DNA of 64,000 nucleotides, taken from positions 248,001 to 312,000 of the forward strand of contig JAQFVV010006549.1 of assembly GCA_028023455.1 (NCBI GenBank), read 5' to 3'. Below are positions 1 through 11,000 of this stretch, in pieces. The position numbers and the translations under genes were made by a program. Origin of the DNA: Epiperipatus broadwayi. Its lineage: Eukaryota; Onychophora; Udeonychophora; Euonychophora; Peripatidae. The notes under the pieces were generated by a model that worked only from the letters and a program-made list of their open reading frames with translations, was not told the DNA's origin and ran no database searches. Every line of letters starts with the position of its first letter. Position 1 is the first letter of the stretch.

Positions 1-2322
1 ATAATACAGTAAACTGTAAGTTAAAAGTTAAGTAAATTCAATAGAAAAAATATTTAAAATTATTAAAATTAAGTTAAAAATAAGCACTAAAAAATAATAT
101 ATTGATGGATTGAACACTCATTATGTTAATTTCAACCCACAATCAAAAAACAAAAAATTATGGATTTCTTCTTTAAAAAATTATTTACTAATATAAAAAT
201 AAATTTAAAAAATACAGGAAGTAAGAAATATTTACAAATTCAAAATATAAAAGTCAAATTTATTATCTAAAAAATCAAACAAAAACAATATAATAAAAAA
301 ACAGTGAAAATATGGAGGCACTGAGAAGAAAGTAAATTATCCATATTAAAACTTTCATTTTTATATAGAAAGTGAAAAAATAAAAATAGTCACCAAATCT
401 CCAAGTCAAAAATCAATCAATCCAAAATAAATTTAAAAAATGGACAAGAATGAACACAACAATACTGACAAAACTGAATGATAAAGTAACAGACAAATTT
501 TTTATTAAATTAAATAATCATTGGGAAAAAGACATTATAAGGCATTACCAAACATTTTTATTTTAGCTTAGTAAATAAAAAAAAGCAAAACTGAGAATGT
601 ATATTGGCAAGACTAGTGTGATCAATATATCTTTCTAAGCTTAATGATTATCATTTAATAGATATAATTGACCACAACATAACATTTCATACATAGGGTT
701 TTATTTCTCTTAAATATAATAATAAAACCTAAACAGAATTATATATATTGAACCGAATGCTATATCCGATTCAATGGTTTCATTGCCAAAAATAAAACCT
801 TTTTATTTTCATTAAATTTCTAATGTTAAAAAGTTTAAAACTATTTAAAAAATTGTTTATAAAAGTATGTGTATTAACACACATACTCAGTTATGTTTAA
901 AATAGATCATTTTATTTTATTTTATAAATTTGATTTCTAAAATAGTTATTTTACTGATTGTTTTTACTTTTTTTTTTTTTTATCAAATTAATTAAAAGCA
1001 AGCAAACTTTTAAATTACATTCCTGTTTCTTTTATTTTAATTATAATCTAATTTTTGTTTAATTTTAAAAGTGGAGGTTTAATTTTGTGTTGTTGTTTTT
1101 TCTCTGAGTTAATCCCTGGTTAGAATTCTTAATTAAGGTTGAGCAGGAGATGTAGATTTGCCTTGGGCTTAGAATTGAACAACAAGAAAGTTTACACAGG
1201 AAATAGTATTGGGGTATAAATAACTCCAAACATTTCACACATTTTAGATCATTCTTGGTTGGAATAAGCTGCTTTAAAGTAAGATTCAGTTTCTAATAAT
1301 TCCAATATTCAGTTTCACACTTTGATTTTAGTCTGCTGTGATTCATAGTGTTGGAAGTCTGGACATATTTTTTCCTTACAATTTGATGTCACAAAATGTC
1401 AAAATTAACTGCTATACATATGCTAACCTACAACATGCCTTGCTAACTTAACTAAGGATAGACCCCTGATTCCATGCTGTTTTTTCATCATGCCATGAAA
1501 GGCAGAAATAAAAAGAATCTTGAAATATGCCTCTACACCTGCCACCATGAAGAGAAGTCACCTGAAAGCTGAACTCAAAAATAAATATGCACACTTTTGA
1601 AAAACTACATGAACTCTGCTTTACCATAAGGTAAAAACATTTCTTATTCTTTCCAGGGTATGTAAATCTTTTAATTATATTTCCACTCAATCTAAAATAA
1701 ATATGTGGTTTTAATAATATTTCATCTTATAATTATTATCTGTATTTGCTTTTCTTTGTATTTATAGTGTGTCTTGGAATCTTAGTTTTAGGATTCAAAG
1801 TTTGCTTTCAATTTTATTTATTGAACAGTGTATTGTGAGTTTATATTTTATATGCTTATTATGCCTTCTTGTTTTCTTTATTAACTAGTGTTTTATAAAT
1901 GTTTTGGCAGTCTTTCATAAATTCAATTTGCTCACCCATCCTTATTTTAATGCCCAATAATTAATTTTAAATATGCTTAGGTTGCTTTTTTTGTAAACTG
2001 CAAATCCTTTATCTGGAAGGTTATCATGTTTGTTATTCTGGTTTTTCTGGAGTTGGAGATTTCCTTTCTTTTTTTCTAGATTACATAAGATCATAATCAT
2101 ATTTTTCTTTTGTCTTGTATGTTTAAATCGGCCATGAATTGCATAAACATTGTAATCATAGGGTTGTCCTGCTGACAAAATGACATTCTTGTCTCGATGC
2201 ATTATTCTGGGCAAGAAATTCTCATCAGTGCTGTTTTGCTGATTTCCTATAAGACTGGTTGAATTTTGGATTTGGGGTAGTTTTGATTATATATTGACTA
2301 GTTTAGCTTTATGCTTGTAATG

Positions 2323-2399
<77 letters not shown>

Positions 2400-3500
2400 G
2401 AATCAGGGAATTATAATTGTTTTGCTTTTTTTATAAATCACCAGCAGGAAGATACTCTTAATTCCTTTATATAATTCCTTTATAAATTCTAGGTGATAGA
2501 ATGTTTCTTCCTGCTAAGGCATGTAATGTTTTTATATTTTCAGTTCATATACACTCTCTGGTAAATTAACTTATAAAAATCTAGGTCAAACTTTAGTATT
2601 TTGTTTACTAGATTTATTTGCTTTTTTATTTTCTTTGATTTAAATTTATTTGGCAGAGCCTGTACTGAAAATTTAGTTTGTAAAATTATTTGTAATTTTA
2701 ATTATTTCACTTTCTTGATAAATGCTTGGGCAGACATAACTGGTTTTCTAATTACTTACCTGTCTCCTATTGAGAATTTTAAATTATTATTCTCAGCTGA
2801 GTTTTGGCCAATCATTTAATTGGTGATTCCCCAGTTTTAAAGGTCAGCTTTCCTTAAATCAGATACTTAATGTTTTCTCCATTTTAAATCAATTATGCTG
2901 GAGTATATTATAATCATTTACCATTTTTGTGTTCTTGCATTGTAATCAACGTGTAGATCTTAAACATGATTTTTCCATGCAGTAATTCTGTGGACATTAT
3001 GACAGCATTAGTCAATAAGCTAGTGATGCTCGCCGATACTGGTTCATTGATTCATGCAAGAAACTTTCCTTTGCTTTTCATTTTAGAACTTTTGAATAAG
3101 GAAACCTGAATTGCTAAGGTGAATCACCAGCTGAAGAAAAATCATTCCCTCCTTTTCTAATTTACTTTTAGAAAATTAGTCTGTCTGCCTGAGCATTGAT
3201 GTTTAGTATTGGTAGTACTTGCCTGATATAACCTTATGTATTGTGTACAAATTTCTACTTTAAAATTTTTATATTTCTCTTAATAAAACTTTAAAATTAT
3301 TTAAACTTCATTTGACTGACGTTTGTTTGTCTTAGTGCTTTTATTTCTCAATCATCTGAACAATATTCATGAACTTTTGCTATTTCCCTGAGTCTAGTTG
3401 GTGCAAGCCATCATCCTCATTCACTTTTGATCATGGTAAACAAATTTTGCATGTGATGTGATGTATTGTGGCTTCTCCTTAAATGAAGTCAAGAATATCT
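1..3500. other. AT-rich gene-free DNA
   Basis: I see no coding relic or dispersed repeat that I can name here apart from the TA microsatellite annotated separately. The few open frames of 60-90 codons have no family-like motif and are what such composition gives by chance. Confidence 0.6.
2327..2397. repeat. (TA)n microsatellite
   Basis: About 70 bases of uninterrupted TA dinucleotides. It is self-complementary, so slippage and cruciform formation are likely and its length is probably polymorphic. Confidence 0.97.
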
Positions 3501-3893
3501 AAGCAATTATGCCCAAATAAACCTGTTATCCACTTAATTTTCCATTCCCCACTCTAAGTTTTCCCATATTCTGCTCCATCCCATTTCCACAACATAATCT
3601 TTGTCAACTCTATAGCCTTAATATCTAATTCCCTCTTATCTTTTCCCAAACCTAGAATAAAAAACAATAATTCACTTTCTGTATAATCACTTTTTTCATA
3701 TTTATTCTTCTATAACTTCATTATATGTACACTTTCTGTTTTTAAACATTTACATTCAATTAACAAATGCCTAATATTTTCTATTCCTTCCTTTCATAAT
3801 TTACAAAATAAATCACCCAGATTTTTCCATTTACATGTATATTCTTTTGTAACTAAAGATCCTGTCCGAGCCTTAAACAATAAACTACTTTCC

Positions 3894-4063
3894 TTACTAT
3901 TATCATATATTAACTCGCACCTAATATTCTGTTCATTTCTATATATATCTAAACTCTTTTTACTCTCCATACTATTTCTTACTATTATCATATTTTAACT
4001 CGCACCTAATATTCTGTTCACTTCTATATATATTTAAACTCTTTTTACTCTCCATACTATTTC
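3894..4063. repeat. 85-bp tandem duplication inside LINE
   Basis: Two adjacent 85-bp copies (3894-3978 and 3979-4063) that differ at only a few positions. They duplicate part of the LINE C-terminal coding region out of frame. Confidence 0.9.
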
Positions 4064-4415
4064 TCCATCTCTCTAACTCCCTATTCTTTATTAATAAATC
4101 TATTCTTTTATCCCATTCCTTACTACTATAACCTTCAACAATCCTCTTAACACATTCATTCCATCTTTTGTACAAATATACTGATATAAATTCTTTATAC
4201 GAATCTTTTGCATACCACATTACCTTTCTCACCCATCTTGTTACCTGCCCTTTCCTCATAACCCAATTAAATACTATTTTGGCTATTCTTTTATTATGCA
4301 TAAACTGAAATCTACCAAACATTTTTATTTTACTTTTTGCATCTCTCATATGAAAACTTGACCATCCCATTTCTCCTTGAATTGCCTCCTTTGCTGCCCA
4401 TACATCTGCATCCAA
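3972..4415 (-). pseudogene. LINE RT C-terminal domain fragment
   Basis: This 147-codon open frame is the longest intact stretch of the minus-strand LINE. It lies downstream of the thumb region and includes an EAIQGEMGWSSFHMRDAKSK block and a Trp-rich segment (residues about 45-95), as in the connection region of non-LTR ORF2 proteins. Its last 28 codons are repeated in the next downstream frame because of an 85-bp tandem duplication. Since 85 is not a multiple of three, that duplication shifts the frame. It is not a functional gene, and its only informative neighbours are the other LINE pieces. Confidence 0.7.
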
Positions 4416-4454
4416 TGCATGTCTTTCTACTTCCCTTTGAACTTTCTAAATAAT

Positions 4455-4709
4455 CTAATACCCCTTTACTAATGCATCATTACCATATGTTAACCCTGCT
4501 ACTGCAACTCCCTTCCATATAATTCTAGCTACATCATATTTATTATATGAAAACAATATTAATTTCTTTATCAATCCCTTTCTTTTCTTTGCTTCATTTA
4601 TCAATTTTTTCTCCCATTCATCCAAATAATTTTTCTGATTACTTAAAATAATCCCCAAATAACTATATCTATTCACCACACTTAATATTTCCCAATAAAA
4701 ATTCCACAT
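4455..4709 (-). pseudogene. LINE RT thumb fragment (YLG motif)
   Basis: An 84-codon frame that starts exactly at the edge of the TSD of the inserted foldback. VVNRYSYLGIIL at residues about 11-22 matches the RT motif that follows the catalytic domain in non-LTR retrotransposons. It is followed by a Lys/Trp-rich helix and an AGLTYGNDAL segment. It continues, after a frameshift, the RT fragment at 5975-6268. A stop separates it from the next LINE frame. Confidence 0.75.
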
Positions 4710-4720
4710 CTTCTCTTTCT
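4708..4720. repeat. Left 13-bp TSD of FB1
   Basis: ATCTTCTCTTTCT, identical to 5962-5974. Confidence 0.85.
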
Positions 4721-5330
4721 ACTAAATATCACATGCTCACTATCTCATACTAGTACATACTTGTTATTAAACAATTCAAAATAAAGCAAAACTCTCCATA
4801 TAGTAGTGCCATCTTGTGCTAACAAGAGCAATTAATGGATGCCAGAAGGCTTGTGCATAAAATTCCTATCTAGTGCCTACGCATCCAATATCCCCAGACT
4901 ATTTCTGGCTTGTGACCTTTATCAGTGAGGAGCCTTGGAACTGAGAGCACTGCACCTAGATCTTAGGATTTAATGCAACCCTCCACCACCCACCTTTTAA
5001 CTCTATTTATGAGAATGAAATTGAAAACACAATATTTTCAATCCAAGCTCAATAGCTTATATAGTCATATGGGTCTGAACTCAATTCAGCATCCATACAT
5101 TTTGATGTCTGGCTCTTTAACAGCCATAGCCACCACTATCCTATTAGGCAGGATTGGTGTTAAACCACTAAACATCACACGATTACTATCTCATACTAGC
5201 ACATAATTGTTATTAAACAATTTCAAAACAAAGCAAAATTCTCCATATAGTAGTGCCATCTTGTGCTAACAAGAGCAATCAATGGATGCCAGAAGGCTTG
5301 TGCATAAAATCCCTATCTAGTGCCTACTCA

Positions 5331-5384
5331 TCCAATATCCCTGATGAAGGCCACAAGCCAGAAACTAGTCTGGGGATATTGGAT
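5331..5384 (+). ncRNA. Candidate hammerhead-ribozyme-like core at FB1 centre
   Basis: CTGATGA (5341-5347) is followed by a short GGC/GCC stem with loop CACAA, then GAAAC (5361-5365), then TAGTC ending at 5370. This is the order of conserved blocks in a type I hammerhead. The flanks TCCAATATCC (5331-5340) and GGATATTGGA (5374-5383) pair perfectly as a stem I, with three unpaired bases after the putative cleavage site. Weak points: the first stem II pair is A:A rather than G:C, and stem III would be only about two pairs. Short-stem hammerheads are known from Penelope-like elements. Activity is doubtful. Confidence 0.4.
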
Positions 5385-5810
5385 AAGTAGGCACTAGATA
5401 GGGATTTTATGCACAAGCCTTCTGGAATTCCATTGATTGCTCTTGTTAGCACAAGATGGCACTACTATATGGAAAGTTTTGCTTTGTTTTGAATTGTTTA
5501 ATAACAATTATGTGCTAGTATGAGATAGTGATCATGTGATGTTTAGTGGTTTAACACCAATCCTGCCTAATAGGATAGTGGTGGTGGCTATGGTTGTTAA
5601 AGAGCCAAAGACACCAAAATGTATGGATGCTGAATTGAGTTCAGACCCATATCACTATTTAAGCTATTGAGCTTGGATTGAAAATATTAATTGTGTTTTC
5701 CAATTTCATTCTCATAGTTTTGTAGTTAAATAGAGTTAAAAGGTGGGTGCTGGAGGGTTGCATTAGATCCTAAGATCTAGGTGCAGTGCTCTCAGATCCA
5801 AGGCTCCTCA

Positions 5811-5843
5811 CTGATGAAGGCCACAAGCCAGAAACTAGTCTGG
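5811..5843 (+). ncRNA. Second copy of the hammerhead-like core
   Basis: The same CTGATGA ... GAAACTAGTC string recurs in the right arm without the perfect stem I partner on its 5' side. The corresponding left-arm copy on the minus strand is mutated (CTGATAA). Confidence 0.3.
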
Positions 5844-5961
5844 GGATATTGGACAAGTAGGCACTAGATAGGGATTTTATGCACAAGCCTTCTGGCATCC
5901 ATTGATTGCTCTTGTTAGCACAAGATGGCACTACTATGTGGAGAGTTTTGCTTTGTTTTGA

Positions 5962-5974
5962 ATCTTCTCTTTCT
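5962..5974. repeat. Right 13-bp TSD of FB1
   Basis: ATCTTCTCTTTCT, identical to 4708-4720. Removing the element and one copy rejoins the LINE frame to within a small indel. Confidence 0.85.
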
Positions 5975-6268
5975 CCAGTAATAATCATCATTATACTTGA
6001 TTTTTCTTCACTAAATTTAATCCCCATTTCTTTACCCACCCTTGCACATGATGTCAGCATAACTTCCATATCTTCTTTTCTTTCTGCACACAAAAAATAT
6101 CATCTGCAAAAAAAGACCTGACAAAATATATATTTCCTTACCACCTATTAACAGTATCTCTATCCCCCTTTCCTAATCTTTCTATTGTTCTTTCCATTTC
6201 ACTTAAATATAACACAAACAAAATAGGTGACATAGAGCATCCTTGCCTTAGTCCCACCCTATTTTTAA
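5975..6268 (-). pseudogene. LINE RT palm fragment (FADD box)
   Basis: Minus-strand translation gives GLRQGCSMSPILFVLYL, a diverged MERTIERLGKGDRD segment, FFADDIF and KEMGIKFSEEKSSIM, in the order RT motif 4, the catalytic box, then the following helix. A frameshift lies between the first block and the FADD block. The fragment ends at the 13-bp TSD of the inserted foldback and resumes at 4707. Confidence 0.78.
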
Positions 6269-6269
6269 C

Positions 6270-7746
6270 TTTAACTGATCACATCACCCATAGTGATCTA
6301 GTGGCGCCCTCTGTGTTCAATAGAGGATTGAGTGATCATTACAATATGATCAAATAATCTAACTTTTGGTCTATAATAAAGTTATAAACATTTCTTTGAA
6401 CATTTTGCACAAAAAACTTCTAAATATAACTCGAAAATTGCATAAATATAATGAAATAAAGAACATTTAATGCCTCATAACAAATTGAATTTATCACACG
6501 AAAAAAATGTTAAATCTTAAAAAATATGTATAACAAAAGATCAAGTAACACATAGTCTGATAATAGATTGGATGTTAATAATAATCATATGAAACAAAAG
6601 AAATTGATTCCATTTTAGATATAAAAATATAGATATCTAGTTTAAATTATGAAATAAAAATGTGCACAGCAAAATAAATATTTGACAAATTAATCCATTT
6701 ACATAACATAAATTAAAAATAAAAAATATATAGCAACCCATCAAAGGAATTACAAAAATAAAAAGACATTGACTAAAAAGATATTTACATTTTTTTAGCA
6801 CTTTAAATGCACAAAACTTCAAACAGCAACTTCCAGAAAATCCCTAAAATAAATAGAAAAAACTAATTAGGCATAAATCAGAGAAAAAAAAAATCACAAG
6901 AAAAAAACATTAACAATTAGCAAAAAAATATTGTAAAACAAAATTTATTATTTAAGAATATCTTTACCAAAAATATATATAAAGAAGACTAAAAAATGTC
7001 AGTGAAAATCAATCTAGTGCAAAAAAATTATATAATAATACTACAAAAAACCAAATAAATAAATCTTATAAAAAATTAAAATAATCAAATTATAACAAAG
7101 GTTAAAACATCAGTTGAATCAAATCATTGTGATAAAAGATTCAATTATTTAATGCACCCAAATTGTAATTTTATTTTAACAGAACAAAGACTAAACAAAA
7201 TTTTTTTATTTATTTATTATGATACACAAATACACTAATAATCTACTACAGAGATAATCCAGATTCATTCTATATTTAAAAAACAAATATCCTTGCAAAT
7301 TATCTAATTCTTAAATTTACTTAAGGAAATATTGTGCAATATGTTATTACATTTTAACGAAAGCAAGAACATTAGCATTGCATACTGTATAAAATAAATT
7401 ACTTCAAAATTTAGAAAACATATTAAGATATGATTTCACCAATATTTCTGCCCTTAGCATAAAAAACAATTAAAATGAATAATATTGTATTCAAAATGTT
7501 AAGATATCCATCAGAAAACTATACTCTTTTATAAAGTAAAATAGATTTAGTTTAATAAAACAAAAATTTTGTTAATATTAATGCACTTTATGGATTAGAT
7601 AGATAATACTGAAACAATGGCAGAAGATTAAAAATTATAAAATTCTAGTCCATTAGCAACATAATAAACTCTGTGAGAATTAGAAAATCAAATAGACTTT
7701 ATTCAAATGAATTTTGAAATATGAGGACTCAAATTATAAAATATTG
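6270..7746. other. AT-rich gene-free DNA
   Basis: Nothing recognisable beyond A-rich simple sequence. The first about 70 bases contain repeated GTGATC/GATCAC words around a GGCGCCCTC segment and may be the end of another unidentified repeat. Confidence 0.5.
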
Positions 7747-8068
7747 TGGTAGTTGTGGAGGGACCATACTACTGCAGTTAGATGGCACTGTGCCACCATA
7801 AACAACTGGCCCAAAGCTTGCAAGTCATAAATTTCTGTATCAACCACAGAAATATTCAGAGTAGGGGCCCTAATGCAGTGATGCAAGTTCCAGATGCTAG
7901 GAGGCGATGTTCACCATGCATATGCACAGTAACCTTATGCATTTGGGTCTCTACTCTAAATATTTCTGTGGTTGACACAGAAATTTATCACTTGCAAGCT
8001 TTGGGCCTGTTGTTGATGGTGGCGCAATGTCATCTACTGGTGGAAGTACAGTCCCTCCACAACTACCA
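7747..8068. repeat. Foldback element FB3
   Basis: An inverted repeat of two arms of roughly 140 bp (about 7747-7885 and 7925-8068) starting TGGTAGTTGTGGAGGGAC and closing with its complement. The arms are clearly similar but imperfect (substitutions and small indels), so it is older than the foldback at 31.1 kb. It is more GC-rich than its surroundings. A 107-codon plus-strand frame crosses it but is mirrored on both arms and has no family features. I see no convincing TSD. Confidence 0.8.
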
Positions 8069-8069
8069 A

Positions 8070-11000
8070 TTATTGATATTTCAAAAGAGTAAAATATTAA
8101 TTTAACCATTATTTTAGCAAAACTTTGATCTAACTAATTAACAGTTGCATACCTTAAAATAAATAACTTTCATATGCATGTAGTAATGATATTAATTGTT
8201 TAAACTTCTATATGGAATGTAATAAATGTAATAAGTGCACTTATATGCAACTGTAAAGAAGCTCGTTTCTTCTATTAATAAATATGGCTTAGCTCATTCA
8301 AGAACTTATACAGTTTTCATATTCATAAAAAAATGGAATAGAATAACAATGGAAAGATGATTATAATTGTATATAGACCAACAAACACCTCCAAAGACTG
8401 GCTTGAACCTGAATTTATGCCTAGAAAATGCCTCCAAACTAGATATCAATCAATCTATTAAGGAGAATCCTGAGCACTTTGACTACATGCATTTCCCAGC
8501 ACCAATAGTTATAAAAAAGAGCTTCAGACAAGCCATAACATAGCCTTATATTCCTTGAGCAGCAAAAGGTAATCAGAAAAATTTATTCTCTCATATTCAG
8601 TCATTCTATACATCAAAAAAATTATTCAAAAAGAAAAATAAGAGAGACTTGCTATATAACCAATAATATTAATGCTATCAGCCAGAGAGACATCCTTCCT
8701 TCTCTACAAAAAATGGACATTCCAATTTAAATATTTAACATTGAATTTAAATAAATTTAAATCTTTTCAAATATATACATTTATTCTCATCTCTCTATTA
8801 TTATTCTATTTCATCTTGCTATGAATATAAAAATGCCATAAGTTTTCAAAAACACAGCCATATTTAGAAATAACATGCTTCTCTATAGTTTTGTATAAAT
8901 GCACCTATTACATTTATTATATGCATGTAGTATAAAAGTCTTTTTATGCCAAACAGTCAAATAATGACCTTTTCTATTAAACTGCTTTCCAGTAGAAAAA
9001 TGTCTATTGACATATGATCTCAGAGTCATATATGGGTAATTGATAAATTATTGATATTTCAAGTAGATGAAATGTTATTTTAATGATGACTTAAGCCAGA
9101 TTCTGATCTAGCCTAATTTCAATCATGCGTGCGAGTTACTAGAAAATTTGTGAAAAGCTAGCAATATATAGAATGCCTACAAATTGTATACAATGTGTGA
9201 TGTTTATGAAATTTCATTTTTATTTTCAATAGACATTTTATAGAATACTTAGCATTATAAAAAATCCCAAACAATTTTTCAGCAAAGTATGGAAAATACT
9301 TTTATTAAAAAGATATATGTGAAAATGTAGCAAATATAAAAAATATATTACCAGATTTTTCTACATAATAAGAAATAACTGCAGCAGAATTACTTGCTGT
9401 TACAAGATAGACTGGAATAGCATTTTGAATTGCATAACTGTGTTTTTCTCACAAAAGCACATTAAATTTTGTCCAAACATCCCATGAACCTTTAGCTATT
9501 ACCCACATACTCAGCAGAAGTAGCTGGACAGAGAGTCATTTCTTTGTAAGGAATATCTCCAATTCTCAGTTAGTCATTGGGACAGAAATAAAATGCAATC
9601 AGGCATAGAGTTGATTTAAAATTTCTTCTACAATTCCAAGTCAGTAAAAACCATCATCTGTCACCCTTATAATAACCACCAGAAGATTGTTTCAGTCACC
9701 CAATTCCTTGGTGGCATCTAAAATTGGTATTCACATACTAGTCCCCAAAGATACAACAGATAATTTTTATCATAATTTACATTCATTCTTTAGTCTATAT
9801 TTCCAGATTCAGTTTAGATTGAATTTTGCTTTAAACAGCATTCTCAGTATTGAACCAAAGTATATCTAACACATTATCATCATAACATTTTGTTTTCATT
9901 TTCATCATCTATATGTTCACATGCAGCATGAAAGTTTCAATGACAATTTGTTCCTGTGTCTATGCACCACTGGTTTCCTTGGCAAGCATAGTTAAAAGTT
10001 GAGTACACTTGTTTTGTGACATATTTACTGATTTTCCTTTTAGCATTTTATAGAAAGTCTAAAAATGTGTAAAATTCTAAGTATTTCATTCTTGAATATC
10101 TCATACTATAATGATAACATATAATAGATAGAACTTTTGTCATATATATATATTAACTTACTGCAACGCTTTTTTAATTATAAATGAATACGCCTCCAAC
10201 TTCAGCAAATGACAATGCATTTTTAAAGTTATAAAATACCTCTATCTTTGTCTTCTTTCATGTAATGTAAGGATCATCTACAATGCTTTTACTAGAATTG
10301 ATGAATTATTTTAATTATTTGATTTATTGATAAATATTTTTACATCTGAATGACATACATATCTGCCAGATATATAATTTCTTTTGTTTTGAATCATACC
10401 AATGATGATTTAAAATTCTTTTTAACTTTAAAAGGTTGTTGTTATTTTCTGTAGCTGGAGCAATATTCAGTTATATTTAAAAACCAGTTGCAATAAATTA
10501 ATTTCAGAACATTGCATATAAATATTTAGTATTGTAAATTATTGTTTATTAAATATTATTATTATTTAATATTATCATTGGTAAATAAAAACTGAAGGAA
10601 ATTTTACATTTTCCAAATATATATGTCAATCATGTTTAAAAATATTTAGCAGTAAATTTCTGATTGATTAAAAGAATTCATCCTTCTAGCAAAAGCATTG
10701 TAGACAATCCTTCTGATGTACAAAGGATGACAAAGTTAAAAAGATACATTTTTAACTTTTAAAACAGTATACCTATGCTACATTTAGCACTGGATCTTTG
10801 AGTGAGGAAACACAATAGTCATTATCATTTATTTGTACCCTCTGTTTTGATTTATAATCAATTATTCTCTATAATGATCTAAAAAAATATATAAAAAGGT
10901 AGTGGCCATTTTGTAAAGCTAATGATATCATAGGATAGTTAATAGAGCCATAAGCAAAATATTTTGGCATTCATGCTGAAATAGTACAATGCAGAGTACT

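Larger units (their letters stand above)
4721..5961. mobile_element. 1.24-kb palindromic foldback element FB1
   Basis: The element is a long inverted repeat with its centre near 5355. The left arm reads A-B-A and the right arm repeats this as the reverse complement, where A includes the ATGGATGCCAGAAGGCTTG segment and B the CTCCACCACCCACC segment. It is bounded by a perfect 13-bp direct repeat, ATCTTCTCTTTCT, at 4708-4720 and 5962-5974. The surrounding LINE reading frame resumes across it, so it arrived as a unit. I see no protein in it. Two forward copies of a hammerhead-like core lie at 5341-5370 and 5811-5840. The variable-length-type TSD and possible ribozyme core suggest a non-autonomous retroelement, perhaps Penelope-related, rather than a DNA transposon; this is inference. 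Confidence 0.85.
3500..6268 (-). mobile_element. Dead LINE (non-LTR retrotransposon), RT to C-terminus, split by a foldback
   Basis: Read on the minus strand, the right part (about 6268-5975) encodes RT blocks: GLRQGCSMSPILFVLYLSE, then FFADDIF (the YxDD-type catalytic box), then a KFSEEKS block. The left part (4707 down to about 3500) continues with YSYLGIIL (the RT thumb-side YLG motif), an AIQGEMGWSSF block, LLFKARTGSL, and a Cys/His cluster around HLLIECK near the 3' end. The two halves belong together and are separated by the 4721-5961 insertion with its TSD. Many stops and frameshifts make it a pseudogene. The 5' part (ORF1, endonuclease) is missing: similarity ends near 6268, where unrelated sequence with repeated GTGATCA-like words begins. 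I do not assign the clade. Confidence 0.85.

Noticed and set aside
5770-6093. 107-codon minus-strand frame as one protein
   Set aside because: Only its first about 40 codons are LINE RT; the rest is read into the FB1 palindrome after the insertion.
7782-8105. 107-codon plus-strand frame
   Set aside because: It runs through both arms of foldback FB3, so its second half is the reverse complement of its first; not a gene.
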